NCBI RefSeq assembly: GCF_016802725.1
Contig: NC_052664.1
Coordinates: 11,558,016-11,622,015, forward strand
Source of the DNA: Solenopsis invicta
Taxonomy: Eukaryota; Arthropoda; Insecta; Hymenoptera; Formicidae
DNA length: 64,000 nucleotides
Direction: 5' to 3'
In this document: positions 12,566-24,985 of the stretch, piece by piece
Layout: each line of letters begins with the position of its first letter
How positions within the stretch are numbered: position 1 is the stretch's first letter
The notes under the pieces: model-generated
The model's input: only the letters and a program-made list of their open reading frames with translations
What the model was told of the DNA's origin: nothing
Databases searched by the model: none
Position numbers and translations under genes: made by a program

Positions 12566-12793
12566 ACACAGAAAAAATTAATATCAAATAAACAAATCAT
12601 TGTTTCATATATAAGAACATAAAATCTTCTTGGAAGAATTTATAGTCTTAAATAAATACAATTTGCTTACCCGAAGAAAGAAAATTGTGTCGGTTTAACA
12701 TCATAAATTCTTCCAAGAAGATTTTATATTCTTGCTTATACGAGTATATGAAGCACTGAATTGTTGATTTGATATTAATTTGTTTTTCTGTGT
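12566..12793. mobile_element. Foldback MITE with near full-length stem
   Basis: The left end ACACAGAAAAA is mirrored by TTTTTCTGTGT at 12783-12793. The arms pair over about 105 bp: TTAATATCAAAT and TTTCATATA are conserved, and the block ATAAATTCTTCCAAGAAG (about 12703-12720) is the exact complement of the region near 12625-12642. The loop is about 20 bp around 12665-12685. Such a long, well-kept stem with fixed ends indicates a comparatively young non-autonomous foldback element. If transcribed it would form a long double-stranded RNA. The flanks show no certain target-site duplication. Confidence 0.75.
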
Positions 12794-15645
12794 CAAGAAG
12801 CATCAACTATGGTCGTCGACTTTGATACCTAATATTATTTTATATATAAATCTTATGGTAAATGTGGTTACTCGCGCAGTGAATTAGATCACATTAAATA
12901 CTGCTGCATAAAATATCTAAATATCGTGGCATAATGTAATCAACTTGACAATGAAGTAAAAACGTATATTCTGTTGAATAATGTGACAGTATCATTATTG
13001 GGTATTTAAAATTTTACTTATCTGCTTTTACATTTAACTTTGCTAACTTTATGTATAGTAGCTTTCAATATGCACTAATCTGATATAATGCAAGTGACTG
13101 AATTCGCTATTATTAATAGTATGTAATAATGTGTGACTCTTAATAAATTTTGTCAGTAACTGTTATTTTATATCTTGAGCAGTCAAAGAGTTACATTTGC
13201 AAGACGATTGCCAGTTTTGACGTTCGTGTCTCGTTATCCGTCCACGCTCGCTACCCATCGATCGCAAATTAATCTGTTCACACGTCCGTTTTTTTCCTCT
13301 GGACAAATGATTGCGCGACGTATTATGTCCGTGAAAAAGACGTCTCCTTCTCATATGAAGCGACGAACGTGCATTAAATTTGAATCTGTAGGGATGAGAG
13401 GGCGACAACGGTGGAATATCAACAGATGGTGTTTTAATCGCGGCACCCTTTGCTGTTGAAAGAGCGGGTTAGAGGGAAACGCGCGTGCGGGAAGAGAAGG
13501 AGAAACTGTCAGAGGGATATACCCGGAGTGGAAGAACGAAGGACGAAGAGGAGAATGTGCAGTGCGGGCGTAGGGGCACCGCTGGACGGCCGGGTAGTAA
13601 ATGATTGTCGATTAAAGTGTCCCCTCCGGTCAGGACCACGGCAGGCCCGATGGCTGGATTGACAAATGGCTCGCGAAATCTGCATTCGTTGCAAAGTATT
13701 CGCTTGCCAATTTTGTCCGAGAGTTGTACTCGACCATTTGTCCGCTGCTCGTTCTACCATGAACTCCACGGAAGAAATAAAAGAAAGAAAGAAAAAAATA
13801 ATAGAAGAGAAGAAATAAACAGACGCGCGCGTCGCGTTTGTCTATCCGGATCGTGATCCTTATCGACTTCGATCCCATGGCGATCCGTCGGTAGATGGAC
13901 GCTCTCTCAGCAGCGATGAATGGGGAGAAAAAGAAGAAAAAACTTGTCGAGAGTATCGTAGAGCTCACGCATAGCCTTTTCGCGCTGCGCCCCCGATATC
14001 GATTCGATAAGCTGCTAATTAACGGAATGAAAAGCGCGGGTGAATAGTTCGGCCTTGGTTCATTCAGTACACGCAACGATATTTCATTTTGTGAACGGAG
14101 CTTGTAGTGAGAATTGTCTAACATCCAGCTGTTTTGTAGATATTTAAATAAATTCAATAGAATTTTTATGTATAAAATAAATGAGCCGACCACAAAGTAT
14201 TTATGCAAACAAAAGGTGAATTTCCTTATTTGTTAAACTATATATTTTCTTTACTTTATTAAAGTAATGAAAAAGACTGACTTTTATTTTCTTTAACAGA
14301 TTTTGCACAAAAAAATTCGTGCAACCATGTTCGTTAATGTTTAGAAATCGGAAAGTCGATATTTTTTGGAATATTTTTACTTTGGCATATGTATAAATTT
14401 TTAAGTAGAGTAGCTGGAGAAATCGTGAAATAATACGATCGGATTCTAAAGGTTAAAGTTGTAAAGTGACCAGTACTTACGACGAATGGTCACAGGCAAA
14501 AGCAGATCAGAGCGATAAGTGTTTTATTGAATGGAAGTCGATCGAGTTCTTTCGGGCGCCGTCGAAGTATTTTCAGTGCGACACGCCTCGGCGGCCAAAT
14601 ATTCGCGGCACGTTTCGAATCGCCCGAAGTATCCGAGTCGTCCGAGCGAGTTAAACCTGAGCGGCTTCTTCGTGCGTACAGCGATCGTTTGATCGTGCAC
14701 AATTGACAAGGAATTAAGAGAACAGAGTCGAAGTCAAAGGCCAGGACCCTTCACTTTGAGACTTGATTGTTCGACGAGAGAATACGTCGCGCCGACGAAA
14801 CGGGCGTCGCTTCGGATTGCTCTGATAAATGATTCGGCAGACTCGCCGAACTCACTTCTTTGTCTACTCTGCCACTCTATGATTTGCCTTGTGCCTTGAA
14901 TTTCTATCTCTCTCTCTCTCTCGACCTGTTATGCGTTAACAAGAGGGAAATATATGGCATTTACTTTTGCGTTATATTTTAGTAAAATCTATTGCGTACG
15001 AATATCCGGAACGAAAGTGGACACTGAACGGTGGAATAACATATCGATATGCGCGTGTGTTTGGTCTTCAATTTTAAATGTTGTGTTACATTACCAAAAT
15101 ATTAATATGTAAATTCCACGATATATTGGTCGAGATAAGCCATTTCGAAAGTTATCAAACTATCATATCGAAAGGAAAATTATTTCAAATAAATTTTAGC
15201 CCTTTGCATATTTATTCAAGTATATATTAAAAAAAATATCAATATACAAATGCCAAGAGTAAATAAATATATTTGAACGATATGTGGTAAGGAGTTAAAT
15301 TTGTAGCGAAATTGCGCTAACATGGCCGATTTCATTAAGCGACGACCGTTGTAAGTCGGAAATGAAAGTTTCTTTTTTCCGTGAGAGAGGCGATATAAAA
15401 CGAGACTTTTCACCGTTGAATTATCCCCCGTGCTCCTGAAAAATTAACTTAAAATCTTACCGTCGTGCCTCCGAGAGCGGCACCTTGGCGAAGCAAATGA
15501 GAACGGTGCAACGTTACAATGGCGATTCAAGGGAAAGGGTCGGGGGGGTCAATTTACATTTAATCTACAAACATTCTTACACTCCTTGTCTCGTTACTTT
15601 CTATTAAAAGGGAGCTGCTGGGCGCTGAAATAATACGCTTGTTTG

Positions 15646-15647
<2 letters not shown>
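12794..15647. other. Non-coding stretch
   Basis: 12800-13160 is AT-rich. 13160-13900 is CpG-rich, with purine-rich runs (AAGAAAGAAAG at about 13780) that generate a 192-codon minus-strand frame at 13630-14208 full of phenylalanine and arginine; I do not treat it as coding. 14210-14460 is AT-rich with a small palindrome TACTTTATTAAAGTA. 14470-14870 is CpG-rich. A short CT run lies at about 14907-14922. Confidence 0.5.
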
Positions 15648-15683
<36 letters not shown>

Positions 15684-15743
15684 GCGCGCGCGTGTGTGTG
15701 TGTGTGTGTGTGTGCGCGTGTGTGTGTGTGCGTGCGTGTGTGC

Positions 15744-15783
<40 letters not shown>
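15648..15783. repeat. Long compound TG/CG microsatellite
   Basis: About 136 bp of GT dinucleotides interrupted by CGCGCG and CGTGCG blocks. Alternating purine-pyrimidine throughout, so it has Z-DNA-forming potential. It produces artificial His-Thr or Val-Cys frames on both strands that should not be read as proteins. Confidence 0.97.
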
Positions 15784-15785
<2 letters not shown>

Positions 15786-16573
15786 CGATCGATATAGTGG
15801 CGCGATAGCAGTGGTCCATATCGCGTATAGCTATAGCATCCCGATCGCTCTTCGGGTGGAGGGGAAAGGAAAAAGCGAAAATTCCGTGAGCGGAACCGGA
15901 AGAAGCAACGATGCTGCTCGTTCATACTTCACGAAATTCCGCGATATATTTCTCCAGTTAATATCCGCTGTTCATGATTGCCCACCACGGGCCGATGGCG
16001 ATGGTCTCGTCGAAGAGACGAGTCCGAGTGGACGAACGCGGGGCTATTTAGGCCTCAGATTTCCAATCAGGAGTATTAAAGCTCGTTCCGTCTATCCCGC
16101 CTCGCTCTCCGTCGTCGGTGTCGTACGCCGCGTAATATTCATTACCAAATATTTGAACTTTAAAATAGGGAGTGTACACACATATCTGTGTACGTACCAT
16201 CTGCCGATTTCATAATTTGCGCACGGTGTACGCAATCGATCGCGCGCGATGAGTACATCCGTCGTCGTATTTTCGTATCGCGCACGTACGCGAGATCTAT
16301 TTTCGTGTTGCATGCCGATGTGGATCGATGCGCTCGTTATATTGAGATGAATCTGCAATTCCATTTATAAATCAGCATATGGAAATGGAAAGGTGAAATC
16401 GCTGGATTTAGAATTTTAATTAGCCACTTCGGTTGCAGTGTCTTCTATTAATTTTGTCGAGAATTTTCATGTTAACATTGCGATATGTATTTTGTTTTGC
16501 ACGTTCACTGCGCAATAATAGATAAAAATAAAAAATAAAAATCTTGAAGGAATTCCGAATATTCTATTGTTAT
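15784..16573. other. Unique non-coding stretch
   Basis: CpG-rich to about 16360, then AT-rich. No gene, repeat family or RNA gene recognised. Confidence 0.5.
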
Positions 16574-16850
16574 AGAGGAAAAGGTGATATGGGCGCTGAT
16601 ATTTACATTTTATTCAATAGCTTTGTCAAGAATTTATATTTTATATTAAAACTTTACGATCATATTCATCAAAATGTTGTTTAATACATTCAAAGCTATG
16701 AAATATTTATTATTTATGATTTATAAAAATGTGACGACACTGCGCGCAGCATAGTGGGTCAATGATAGTAATACGAGCCACCACAGAAATAAATTTTCAA
16801 AATTAATTTTAAGAAAAACATAGTATTTTGTTACAAAATTATTTATATTT
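16574..16850 (+). repeat. Dispersed repeat, family B copy 1
   Basis: Aligns in the same orientation with 54803-55085. Shared blocks in order are: TTTACATTTTAT, CGAT-AT-TTCATCAAA, ATGA-ATATTT, TTATAAAAATGT, and near the right end an AACA-AGTATTTT-TTA-AAAATTAT block. Divergence is considerable, with several small gaps. Ends are not sharply defined and no terminal repeats are seen, so the element class is unknown. A pair of duplicated non-coding segments is the minimal reading. Confidence 0.5.
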
Positions 16851-19061
16851 TTAAAATAAATTGTTAGAAAGAAAGAGCTATGATACAATTGTGAAGTTTT
16901 AAGATGGACAGAGGTAAATGCTGACATACTTCAATTAGAAAGATCACAGATGAACTTTCCAAAAAGACAGTTTTTACAAAACAAACTTTTAGACTTTTAA
17001 TTACAGAAAAAAATTTTTTTTTAAATGCATATCTACGTTTACACATAACATGCATTTGCGGGAGTTAAATTGAGCCTTCATTCTTCTTAATACGAATTTA
17101 ATTGCCATTCAATAACCTAATTATCGTCGCGACAAATTCAAATCTCGTCAATTTCAGATGTTATTGGTTTTGTAAATCAGCGTTTAACTCGGAATCGAGC
17201 GCGGCAACTCGCATGACAGGTCGGTAATAAACAAAAACGAGGCCAGGCGGTAGGAAAAACGCGACGCCGCTCCACGCCACCACCCTTCGCGAGTGTCGAG
17301 GTGATAAATCCTGCGGGGAGGATGGCGGCCCTTGCTTCTTTCGAGTTTTAACTCTCGCAACTTTCTTATTTATGTGTGGCACGAGCACGAATGGATTTCG
17401 CCCGTTAAAGTTCTCGTTGCTCTCATCGAGGCGGTTCGAAAACCGGCGCGTCGAAGTAGACCCGACGGGTCGTTCCGAAAGGGGTGAGGGGAACGAGGGC
17501 GGTCTCGGTTAGCAATTTAAATAAAAAGAATATCGTTTCTCGCGGAAAGTTTTTCGACAGCAATTACGTTTGCAAGCGCGTACTTTTCGAATATGGGTCG
17601 CGCGTATAATTCGCGGAATTTTTGTTCAAGTTCATATTGAGCGAAGCGACTATGCAGCATTCTGAAGATTCGCTGCGGCTAACTCTGCTTGTTATGCATA
17701 TATAAGTGGCTGATTATTAGCGATAATTATTTTGGGAGATCTCGAAATTGTAAAATAACAATTGGATTCGCCGTTTATTTAGCATTTTCATATTATCCGA
17801 GATTGCATTTCCGATAATGACGAGAGCAAATAATGTGTCCAGAGATATTCGGGTGTAAAAAGAATTAGCCGAATCTCTCGCCCGCGCGCGGATTCGACCG
17901 TAATCCGGAATTCGGGTCTACAATTATTTCGGGCATCCTGCTATTCGCGCGTAGTCGGATACGCCATTGTAACAAGGGCACCCCACTTACATGACTATCA
18001 CGCAGAAGTTATACTATTATCGTAATCGCATAAATCCTACGCGCAGCACCGCCGCTACGCATACCGATTCGTCTATGTCCTTTAACACGCTCGGCTGGTC
18101 GCGTTACTTATAGACTCCGCGGTCGCATATATCCTAGTCGGAGTCTCTCAGATTCTCTTCTCTTCTTTGTTTCAGGTAGGTGAGCAACGCATATCGGAGC
18201 CGTCTTGGTCGAGCCAACCGGTTATTTATGTGACGCGCTCGAGACGGTATGACGTCGACGACGAAATATCGCCGAATGCTGCCTCCCTTCGCGGGCGGCG
18301 CGCGGCGTTCCGCAGCTAAGGTTTGACAGATACGAATATGCAAGACGTTGCGTCGCGCGCGTCCCGACGACGACGACGTCGGCGTCACCGTCGTTATCGT
18401 CGTCGTCGTGCGTTAAGCCGGATCTAGACCAAGCAAACGAGCGCAGACGAACGCAAGTGAACAATTGCCTGAATGCGATTCTACGGGCGGAAGCAAAGCG
18501 TTCATTCGTGTTCGTTCGCGCACAGTTCGAGAGGTACCGCGTACACACGTAATCGTCTGCGCTTTGCGATATTATGTCGCGCTAGTGCTTGGAATAGGCC
18601 TTTCTACATGGATACGCGTAATGTGATTTTGTACGCTCATAGGAATCATTTCATAGGCTTAAAATTTTGAAAGGGTACACCTCGGACGTGTACCTAAAGT
18701 ATCATTCTTTAGTTTAAATAATGACGGGAGTATTACAAATTCAAAATAAATAATAAATAGAAATATTGTAGAAAGATGTTAATCGTCTTAATTTAAATTA
18801 ATTTTTAATTGCATCGTTACCAAAGTAGCTTTTCTCGATTGAAGACGAAATACATATCGGATGTACTTTCAAATCGCGTTTTTATTGAGCCCGTAGACCT
18901 CGCGGAGGAAATTAGCGTGTACCAATCAATATTATTTCAAACTTAAACATACCTAACATTTTGGATTAAGTTAAGCAGAAGGAGATTTATACTATTTTTT
19001 TATAATGATGTTCTATATTTTTATACAACACGTATTTTTTTCTTATTTAAACGAATGAACA
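16851..19061. other. Non-coding stretch with CpG-rich middle
   Basis: 16851-17160 is AT-rich. 17160-18600 is CpG-rich, ending in the GAC/GTC-rich block listed at 18365-18410. 18660-19060 is AT-rich. Open frames at 18134-18548 (minus) are arginine-rich products of CpG-rich DNA and carry no known motif. Confidence 0.5.
18365..18410. repeat. GAC/GTC trinucleotide-rich, self-complementary block
   Basis: A CGACGACGACGACGTC run is followed about 20 bases later by ATCGTCGTCGTCGTG. The two halves can pair with each other, so the block is both a trinucleotide repeat and a potential hairpin. Confidence 0.75.
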
Positions 19062-19570
19062 CAGAAAAATCGTTTTTCTGCTGAGAAAAGCGATCACTCA
19101 ATTTTTAATTGTCTTTTTTTAAGTAATGGTTATTTTTGCAAAGAATATTTTTATAACAGTAATTTTAAAATACATCATTTACTCGAAACAAATAATATTT
19201 ACTTAAAATAAATTTTTAATACGCACAAAATGTATATTTGAATTAAGTAAAGATTACTTTCTTTAAATATTTTATAAGGTCGTCATAAGCATCAAATTTA
19301 TTCACAATGGATTCAAGAATATTAAGTTAAAAATTCAGTTTGCTTATCATACTGACTTTTCTTTGATTCAATTTTATAATATTCTTAGAAAAAATATAAT
19401 TTTTCTCTTCAGTACATGATAATAAATTTTTCTAAAATTTGTGATGAATATATTTTAAGACGATTATCAAGAAAATATTCTTTGTTAAAGATAATCGTTA
19501 CTTACGAGAAGAAAGAAAGTACGTAAATTGATTAAACGTTTTTCTTAGCAATAGAATTGACATTTTTCTG
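19062..19570. mobile_element. Long AT-rich inverted-repeat element (~510 bp)
   Basis: The left end CAGAAAAAT is mirrored by ATTTTTCTG at 19562-19570. The terminal ~75 bp arms pair with gaps: TGCTGAGAAAAGCG on the left against the complement of TGCTAAGAAAAACG on the right, then TCAATTT and AAGTAA-blocks. A second internal inverted pair, AAGAATATTA and TAATATTCTT, lies at about 19314-19386. The interior is AT-rich and non-coding. The CAGAAAAA terminus resembles that of 12566-12793, suggesting but not proving a related family. Confidence 0.55.
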
Positions 19571-19755
19571 CCTGTATGCACATTTTCGCGTTCAGGATAC
19601 TCGACAAATAATATATTAGTGATTTCGAATCTGTTCTTAAGAGTTCGTTCGTAGGTTATAAGACATCTGATATATTCCGCGTAATATGCTCTTTTTACGG
19701 CCGTTCAGATATGCGGACGCAATTGCGTGCGACACATGAACGCGTCGTGTCGAGC

Positions 19756-19789
<34 letters not shown>

Positions 19790-19800
19790 AAGAGAAGAGG
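19756..19800. repeat. GA microsatellite
   Basis: AG/GA dinucleotides with one G insertion and a terminal AAAGAGAAGAGG; about 45 bp. Confidence 0.95.
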
Positions 19801-20020
19801 CTGGGCACTATAGCATGCTGAATTATTGAACAGTGCACTCTGACTTACCTCCTTCGCATATTCCGACACCTATGCTTGGTTCAATCCTGCTCGCGTATTA
19901 TTGTCTCCCAAAGTAGACTACTACTACCTCTCAGCTTCAGATGGAGAGGTCTATATGTGATCGCGCGATGTGTTTCATGTATCCGGATATAAATTATTTC
20001 TTGGATTTCGTGAGATGAAA

Positions 20021-20070
20021 TGTGTGCATGTGTGTGTGTGTGTGTATGAGAGAGAGAGAGGGAGGGCGGG
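20021..20070. repeat. Compound TG-AG microsatellite
   Basis: TGTGTGCATG(TG)n switches to (AG)n and ends in GGAGGGCGGG; about 50 bp. Confidence 0.9.
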
Positions 20071-20301
20071 ATTCTTGTATTTGCTGGATTTATATAATGG
20101 AATCCTGCTGAATTTCTCTTTCCCTTTCTGACAAAAGTATCTTTAGTTTGACACACGACGGTCCGCGCGCAATTAACATGTATACGAGAGGGTTAAATTC
20201 ACGATCCCTTCACGGATCTTTTGAATTGTTTAGTGTCAAGAGTAATTGGAGTATGTCAAATGTAATTGACAATAATGTGGACGTAAAGTGCTCTAAATTA
20301 A

Positions 20302-20393
20302 TAAAAGATGAGTTAGTACAGCGCAGGTGATGTACTTCAGCATCACCTATACAACTAAAAGATGAGTTAACAGAGTGCGAGTGATATACTTCA
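20302..20393. repeat. Two-copy tandem repeat, 54-bp period, with hairpin
   Basis: A 38-bp unit starting TAAAAGATGAGTTA and ending TACTTCA occurs at 20302-20339 and 20356-20393 with about seven differences. Between the two lies the perfect stem AGGTGATG (20325-20332) and CATCACCT (20341-20348) with an eight-base loop that overlaps the end of unit 1. Confidence 0.75.
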
Positions 20394-20466
20394 ACAGATA
20401 GCGTTGCAACGATGACCCAGTTGATACAAGTTGTTTACTTGAATTGAGTTTTCGAAATTTTTTTGC

Positions 20467-20493
20467 TTTCTCTCTCTCTCTCTCTCTCTCTTT
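20467..20493. repeat. CT microsatellite
   Basis: Uninterrupted TC/CT repeat of about 26 bp. Confidence 0.95.
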
Positions 20494-22276
20494 TCGATTT
20501 TACTAAACTCTGTTTTAAAACTTATCACAGCTTTAATTAACAGCAACTGCGTCACGTGACACCTACGATGAAAGATATTGCGAATCTAGCGACAGGCGCG
20601 GGAATGAAATTTCTTGCAACATGAAGTAGCGGCAGGAAACGCGTCAATATTTCACGACTACGTGATAGTAAAGCGATAACACCAGACTAGCAGTCTCTAA
20701 CAAAGAAGAATCTTTTTCGCACCATATAGCTCGTTAATGATGCTTTGGTAGTCAGGCGCAATCTAATCTACGCGAAACTCGTGCCGCGGTCAGAATTCTA
20801 AATCAGTCGCGATAACGTGATACAAATGAAATACGGATGTATACGAATAACCTTGCAGTTTGTCATATCGTGCTCCACAAGAGCTGGAAGTCGGTCGAAG
20901 TCTCACGTATTCCTAGACGCGCTATCAGGTAACCCTTCGTAAGCCCTTAAGATCCGCCGGTGTCATTATTCTGCGCCAGGCGTGCGATATAACCGGGCGG
21001 AGAAGGCGCAACCGAACAGAGAGGTAATTCGGGTTACACGCCCGGGTGTAATGGGCGGTCTGACCGGGTTCCCGGTAGCTGGCGGCGGGAATACGTCGGC
21101 GGTCTCGGAGGTCGGTCGGCGCGAGGTAGGAAAACGCTCGTGGCGCGAGAGGGATCGAGGCGAGTGGGGCGGGGATGAATGTATGGGCTTCGCTTTTGGG
21201 TGCCGTCGGGATTCCTACGGGCCCGTAGGAACTTGCTGCTTGCTCATAAAATGCAAACGGGCGGCAAGTTTAAGTTTAGACAGCCCCTCTCCGCGAACCC
21301 TCCTCTCGCGTCGCTAGCCACCCCCGTGTTCTGTCCTGTCTCCCTTTCGCCCTTCTCCCCAGCCAGGAGCCTGAGGCTGCCCTAGTCAGCCTCCGTAACC
21401 AACCGCGGGCCGACAATAATGAAATCCATAAATCCGTAAGAGAGCACGCGGAACACCCCGTACCGCCGCGTCCAGGGACTTCCTTCCCCCTTTCTCGTTT
21501 CCTCTCCGACATCACTTCACCCCCGCCCCCTCCCTATACCATCTATGCACGTGCTGCTGCTACCTTTCCCGTTCTTGCGAACCTTCGCCTTCGTGACCCT
21601 CGACTGAATCTTATTGCGAGTGGAAACGTCTTTACGACTCTCCGCTAGTGACGCGAGACCGAGTTACGTGCATACATACGTCTCTCGGGGGTTCGGCACT
21701 GGCATCACAAGATGCGCTTTGAATCGCTCGCAACAGAAAGGTTTCCAGAAAGGAAACTATCTTCCAATTTCGAGAAAGTTAATCATCGTGCAACGAGTTA
21801 TCTAGTTGAATATCAGAACTAAATTTAATTAATTAATCTCTTGGGTGTTGAGGCTCATTTGTACCATCCTTTTAAGGATAAGTTTGCTGATGTACATTTT
21901 CTTTCTCTATTTGCATACTCGAGTAAAGCTATTACCTGGGAAAGGACAGCGAATTGTTAGAAGATTTACAGCTTTACTAACTCGTACTATTGACGCAGTT
22001 GATGTTGAATGAATGGATTCTTTTGAAAGCGATATAAATATATCCAGTTATGAAACATTATTTTATTGAGATGCAAGTAACATGTAAATCAATCCGATAA
22101 AAATGTTTTGAGTTCAGTAACATTTTTGACACTGGATTTTAAACCATTTTAAAAATAACCCATTCACAAATAGCAACTTTTATTGAGAGTAGTTATGTCT
22201 GCGCCGTTGTAATCTGGCTCCATATTACGGTGTTGGTGTCCCGCAAGAGCTGGTGATCGGGATGAAATATCGATTG

Positions 22277-22729
22277 TCACGCGGTTTCGCGGCCGGCTCT
22301 CGGGCGACGTCGAACGTGCCTCTGATTGATTCGATGCCGCCCGCATCGAAAGGAACCGGCGGCACTCGGTACCCGAAGAGAGAGCATTGTTATGCTAACG
22401 GAATCTCGATGACTTCCTATCGATCGCGGCGACGATATGGAAAGCACTCGGGGTCCCGCGGATTTTTCCATTTCGAAGGTTTCATTTGTAACCGGTTCTG
22501 TAAGGACCGTCGGTATTTTCTCGACGTGTGGTGTATTATTCTGCAAGATCGTTTCCTCTGCTTCGCCGACTCGCTCCGCGACATTAAGATGCTTTAGAAA
22601 CGGACTAGATGGATCTACTCGAAACAGACTCGTTGATCGAATATAAATATCACTCGCACAAAAGCCAAGAGCAATGAGGCGCGCGTATTGTGTTGCAGTG
22701 AGAAGGTAGAAAACGAGAGAATGGAACAC
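22277..22729 (-). other. Open frame of ~150 codons, coding status doubtful
   Basis: The minus-strand frame is open for about 150 codons. Its N-terminal part is hydrophobic, the middle is acidic with Glu/Thr/Val/Asn, and the end is serine- and arginine-rich. The composition of the middle part (residues about 45-110) looks less biased than most frames in this window. Its first codon is GTG, not ATG, so a complete gene is not implied; at most an exon. The overlapping plus-strand frame 22253-22597 is also open, which weakens the case. No domain recognised. Confidence 0.15.
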
Positions 22730-24455
22730 GACAACGATGGATAGTGCGGATGTTAGTTTTGAGTTAGTTTATGTTTGTCTTACACTTTATAGCAGAATTT
22801 CGTCACACATAACTGTGCGAATGTAGCAAATGCATGTTGCTCACATTTGAAATTTATATTTATTAAAAATGCTGAAATTGAAATCACAATCACAAATTGA
22901 CAAAGGAATATATCTTCCAATTCGCTTTTTCTCATGGAAATTCCTAGGGAATCCTACTTGTCATTTTTGCTATCATACGTCGACCAAAGTGCACATTTTT
23001 GATTCAAATGTATCATAGCTGTTGCTCATTCTTATCGGTGATATAACGTAAGGTTTATAATCTCTTTATCCTACTTTTTTTTACCCTTGTATAATTTATT
23101 AATATCTGTATCCTGACCAATAGTCTCACCATCGAAATTTCCGCCTCGTTGAATTAAATTAAACTTTTCATACGCGTTAATTTCGGGCTCTTGCGCAATT
23201 TATCGGTTCTCTCATTCCGCTCGCATCGCCGCCAAAAAGTTTCTCTCCCAGTTGAAATTAACGAAATGTCTCTCGATCTCTCTTTCGTCCCCGTCGTTCT
23301 CTTTCGTCTGTTGACGTTCTCTCTGCGAGAGGCGACAGTCGTTTCAAAATCTCGATCTGTATCCGCGTCACGAAGCGACGACGAACAGCGAAGAAAACGG
23401 TAAGCTCGCCGATCTCGGCTCTCTTCCGCGGGATTAACGTTCCAGTCTCGAGCAACAACCACACCCGCTCGAAAGCCCGTCTCAACTGACAAGCTCATCT
23501 TAAACCGCGTGCACACTGGCAAAAGATAAGCGATGAACTGTGAGCCGAGGAGTGAGGAAGGGATGAACTTGACTTATTGGCATTTATACGAGTTACGTAA
23601 GATTGATCTCTCATGTATCTCTATTCTCATCTATCAATGTAGTATTTTTGCATATATAAAATATATGTACAGTATACTTATACTGTGTTGTCTCCTGGTA
23701 TATCATTTTCTATTCGCTCAAGCAGATTAAACAAAATTCAAATGTAGTTTATCGATTGTCGGTGTACACGGTGATCGTGTAGATTGTCCACATTGGACGG
23801 CTATGCAATTTCTTACAAGTGGTCCTTGATCGACTATGTGCATGTATCACCAACGAACAGCTGTTGCGCTTCGTAAGGTGTGGCAAACATGATCACTTGG
23901 CTCTAACAGTGTATCAAATACGCGAACCATGAGCTTCCGTTGTTGTTGGAAGCATCTCTTGACGTTCACAATACAACTACGCCTTCCCGAAATATTCATA
24001 GCGCTAAATGCTCCCGAGACTTGCGTCATTCAGCATGTCGTCTTCGTGACACAAGCATTTGCCTGCCAGGAGATTACCTTGCTCATCGTTTCGCTTCGTA
24101 TTCGTCCGCGGCATGCTTTAACACGTTGAGTGACGGCAGCAATTTGCTAATTTTGTGAAGACTTCGCTAATGTTTTCCTGTTATGAAAGGTAACGAAATG
24201 TAAGCGGCATTAAACTGGTATTTGGTTGTTCCAAAGACGTTGACAATGCTTATATATAGAACATTTGATATTAAAATTTTATCATCAAATGTCACAGCAG
24301 GAATGTCGCGACAATCTGGTTAGCAATTTTGCACCAAATGAGTCTATAACTATTATGAAACACAACTCCCAGTTAGACCTATATTTGCCAGTTCTTCGTG
24401 CTTTTACAAATTTATTGTTTGATTTTACGAATACCATCAAGAATTACAAATGTAA

Positions 24456-24485
24456 TGTATATCACACTCATGTATATCACACTCA
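24456..24485. repeat. Tandem repeat, 15 bp x 2
   Basis: TGTATATCACACTCA occurs twice back to back without mismatch. Confidence 0.85.
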
Positions 24486-24985
24486 TTTAGTTAAAACTAT
24501 AAATATGTAATTTAATAACCATTCGCCTTGATTATTACTCTTTTAATATCGATACCGTTTTCATTACTATAATTGTGCAGTTTTATTATCGTTATTGTTA
24601 TATTTTATTTGTTATCCTTTGCGTATTATTTTTATGTCTGCTGAGATGATTCTATTGATGGATTATTCAGTATGAATGTTATTTTATATACACAGGACAT
24701 GGAATCCACGCTGACGTCGAAATAAAATACATTCAGCCTCTGTGCGATAGACGAAAGCGAGCTCTCGTAACTTTCGAAATTTTGGTGAAGTTTCTTCGCG
24801 CTTCGCGAAGCTTTGCCATTGCCATCCCTCCGTTCTCGTCCTCGTAGCCACTCGTCGTCGTTCGTTTCTACGATACGTGCAACGAAGCAGCAATTTGTTA
24901 CAGAACAAGACACGCGTCGTCGCGTAATACGGTACACACACGTCGCTATTTCAACGCGCACGTTCAAGTAATGTCGGATGCACAT

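Larger units (their letters stand above)
20494..24983. other. Unique non-coding stretch with GC-rich island
   Basis: 20900-21600 is GC- and CpG-rich with dense GGCGG/CCGGG words. 21780-22160 is AT-rich. 22200-22730 is CpG-rich and holds the open frame treated separately. 22730-23160 is AT-rich. 23160-23520 is CpG-rich. 23770-24130 has open frames on both strands without known motifs. A 15-bp unit TGTATATCACACTCA is repeated twice at 24456-24485. Confidence 0.5.

Noticed and set aside
13630..14208. 192-codon minus-strand frame
   Set aside because: Rich in Phe/Ser/Arg from A- and GA-rich tracts on the plus strand; no domain and no consistent coding signal.
15560..16215. Long open frames of 121-190 codons around the TG repeat
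   Set aside because: They consist mainly of Val-Cys or His-Thr from the dinucleotide array, not of protein-coding sequence.
17428..17450. GGTTCGAAAACC resembling a tRNA T-loop
   Set aside because: No D-arm, anticodon arm or acceptor stem can be arranged upstream.
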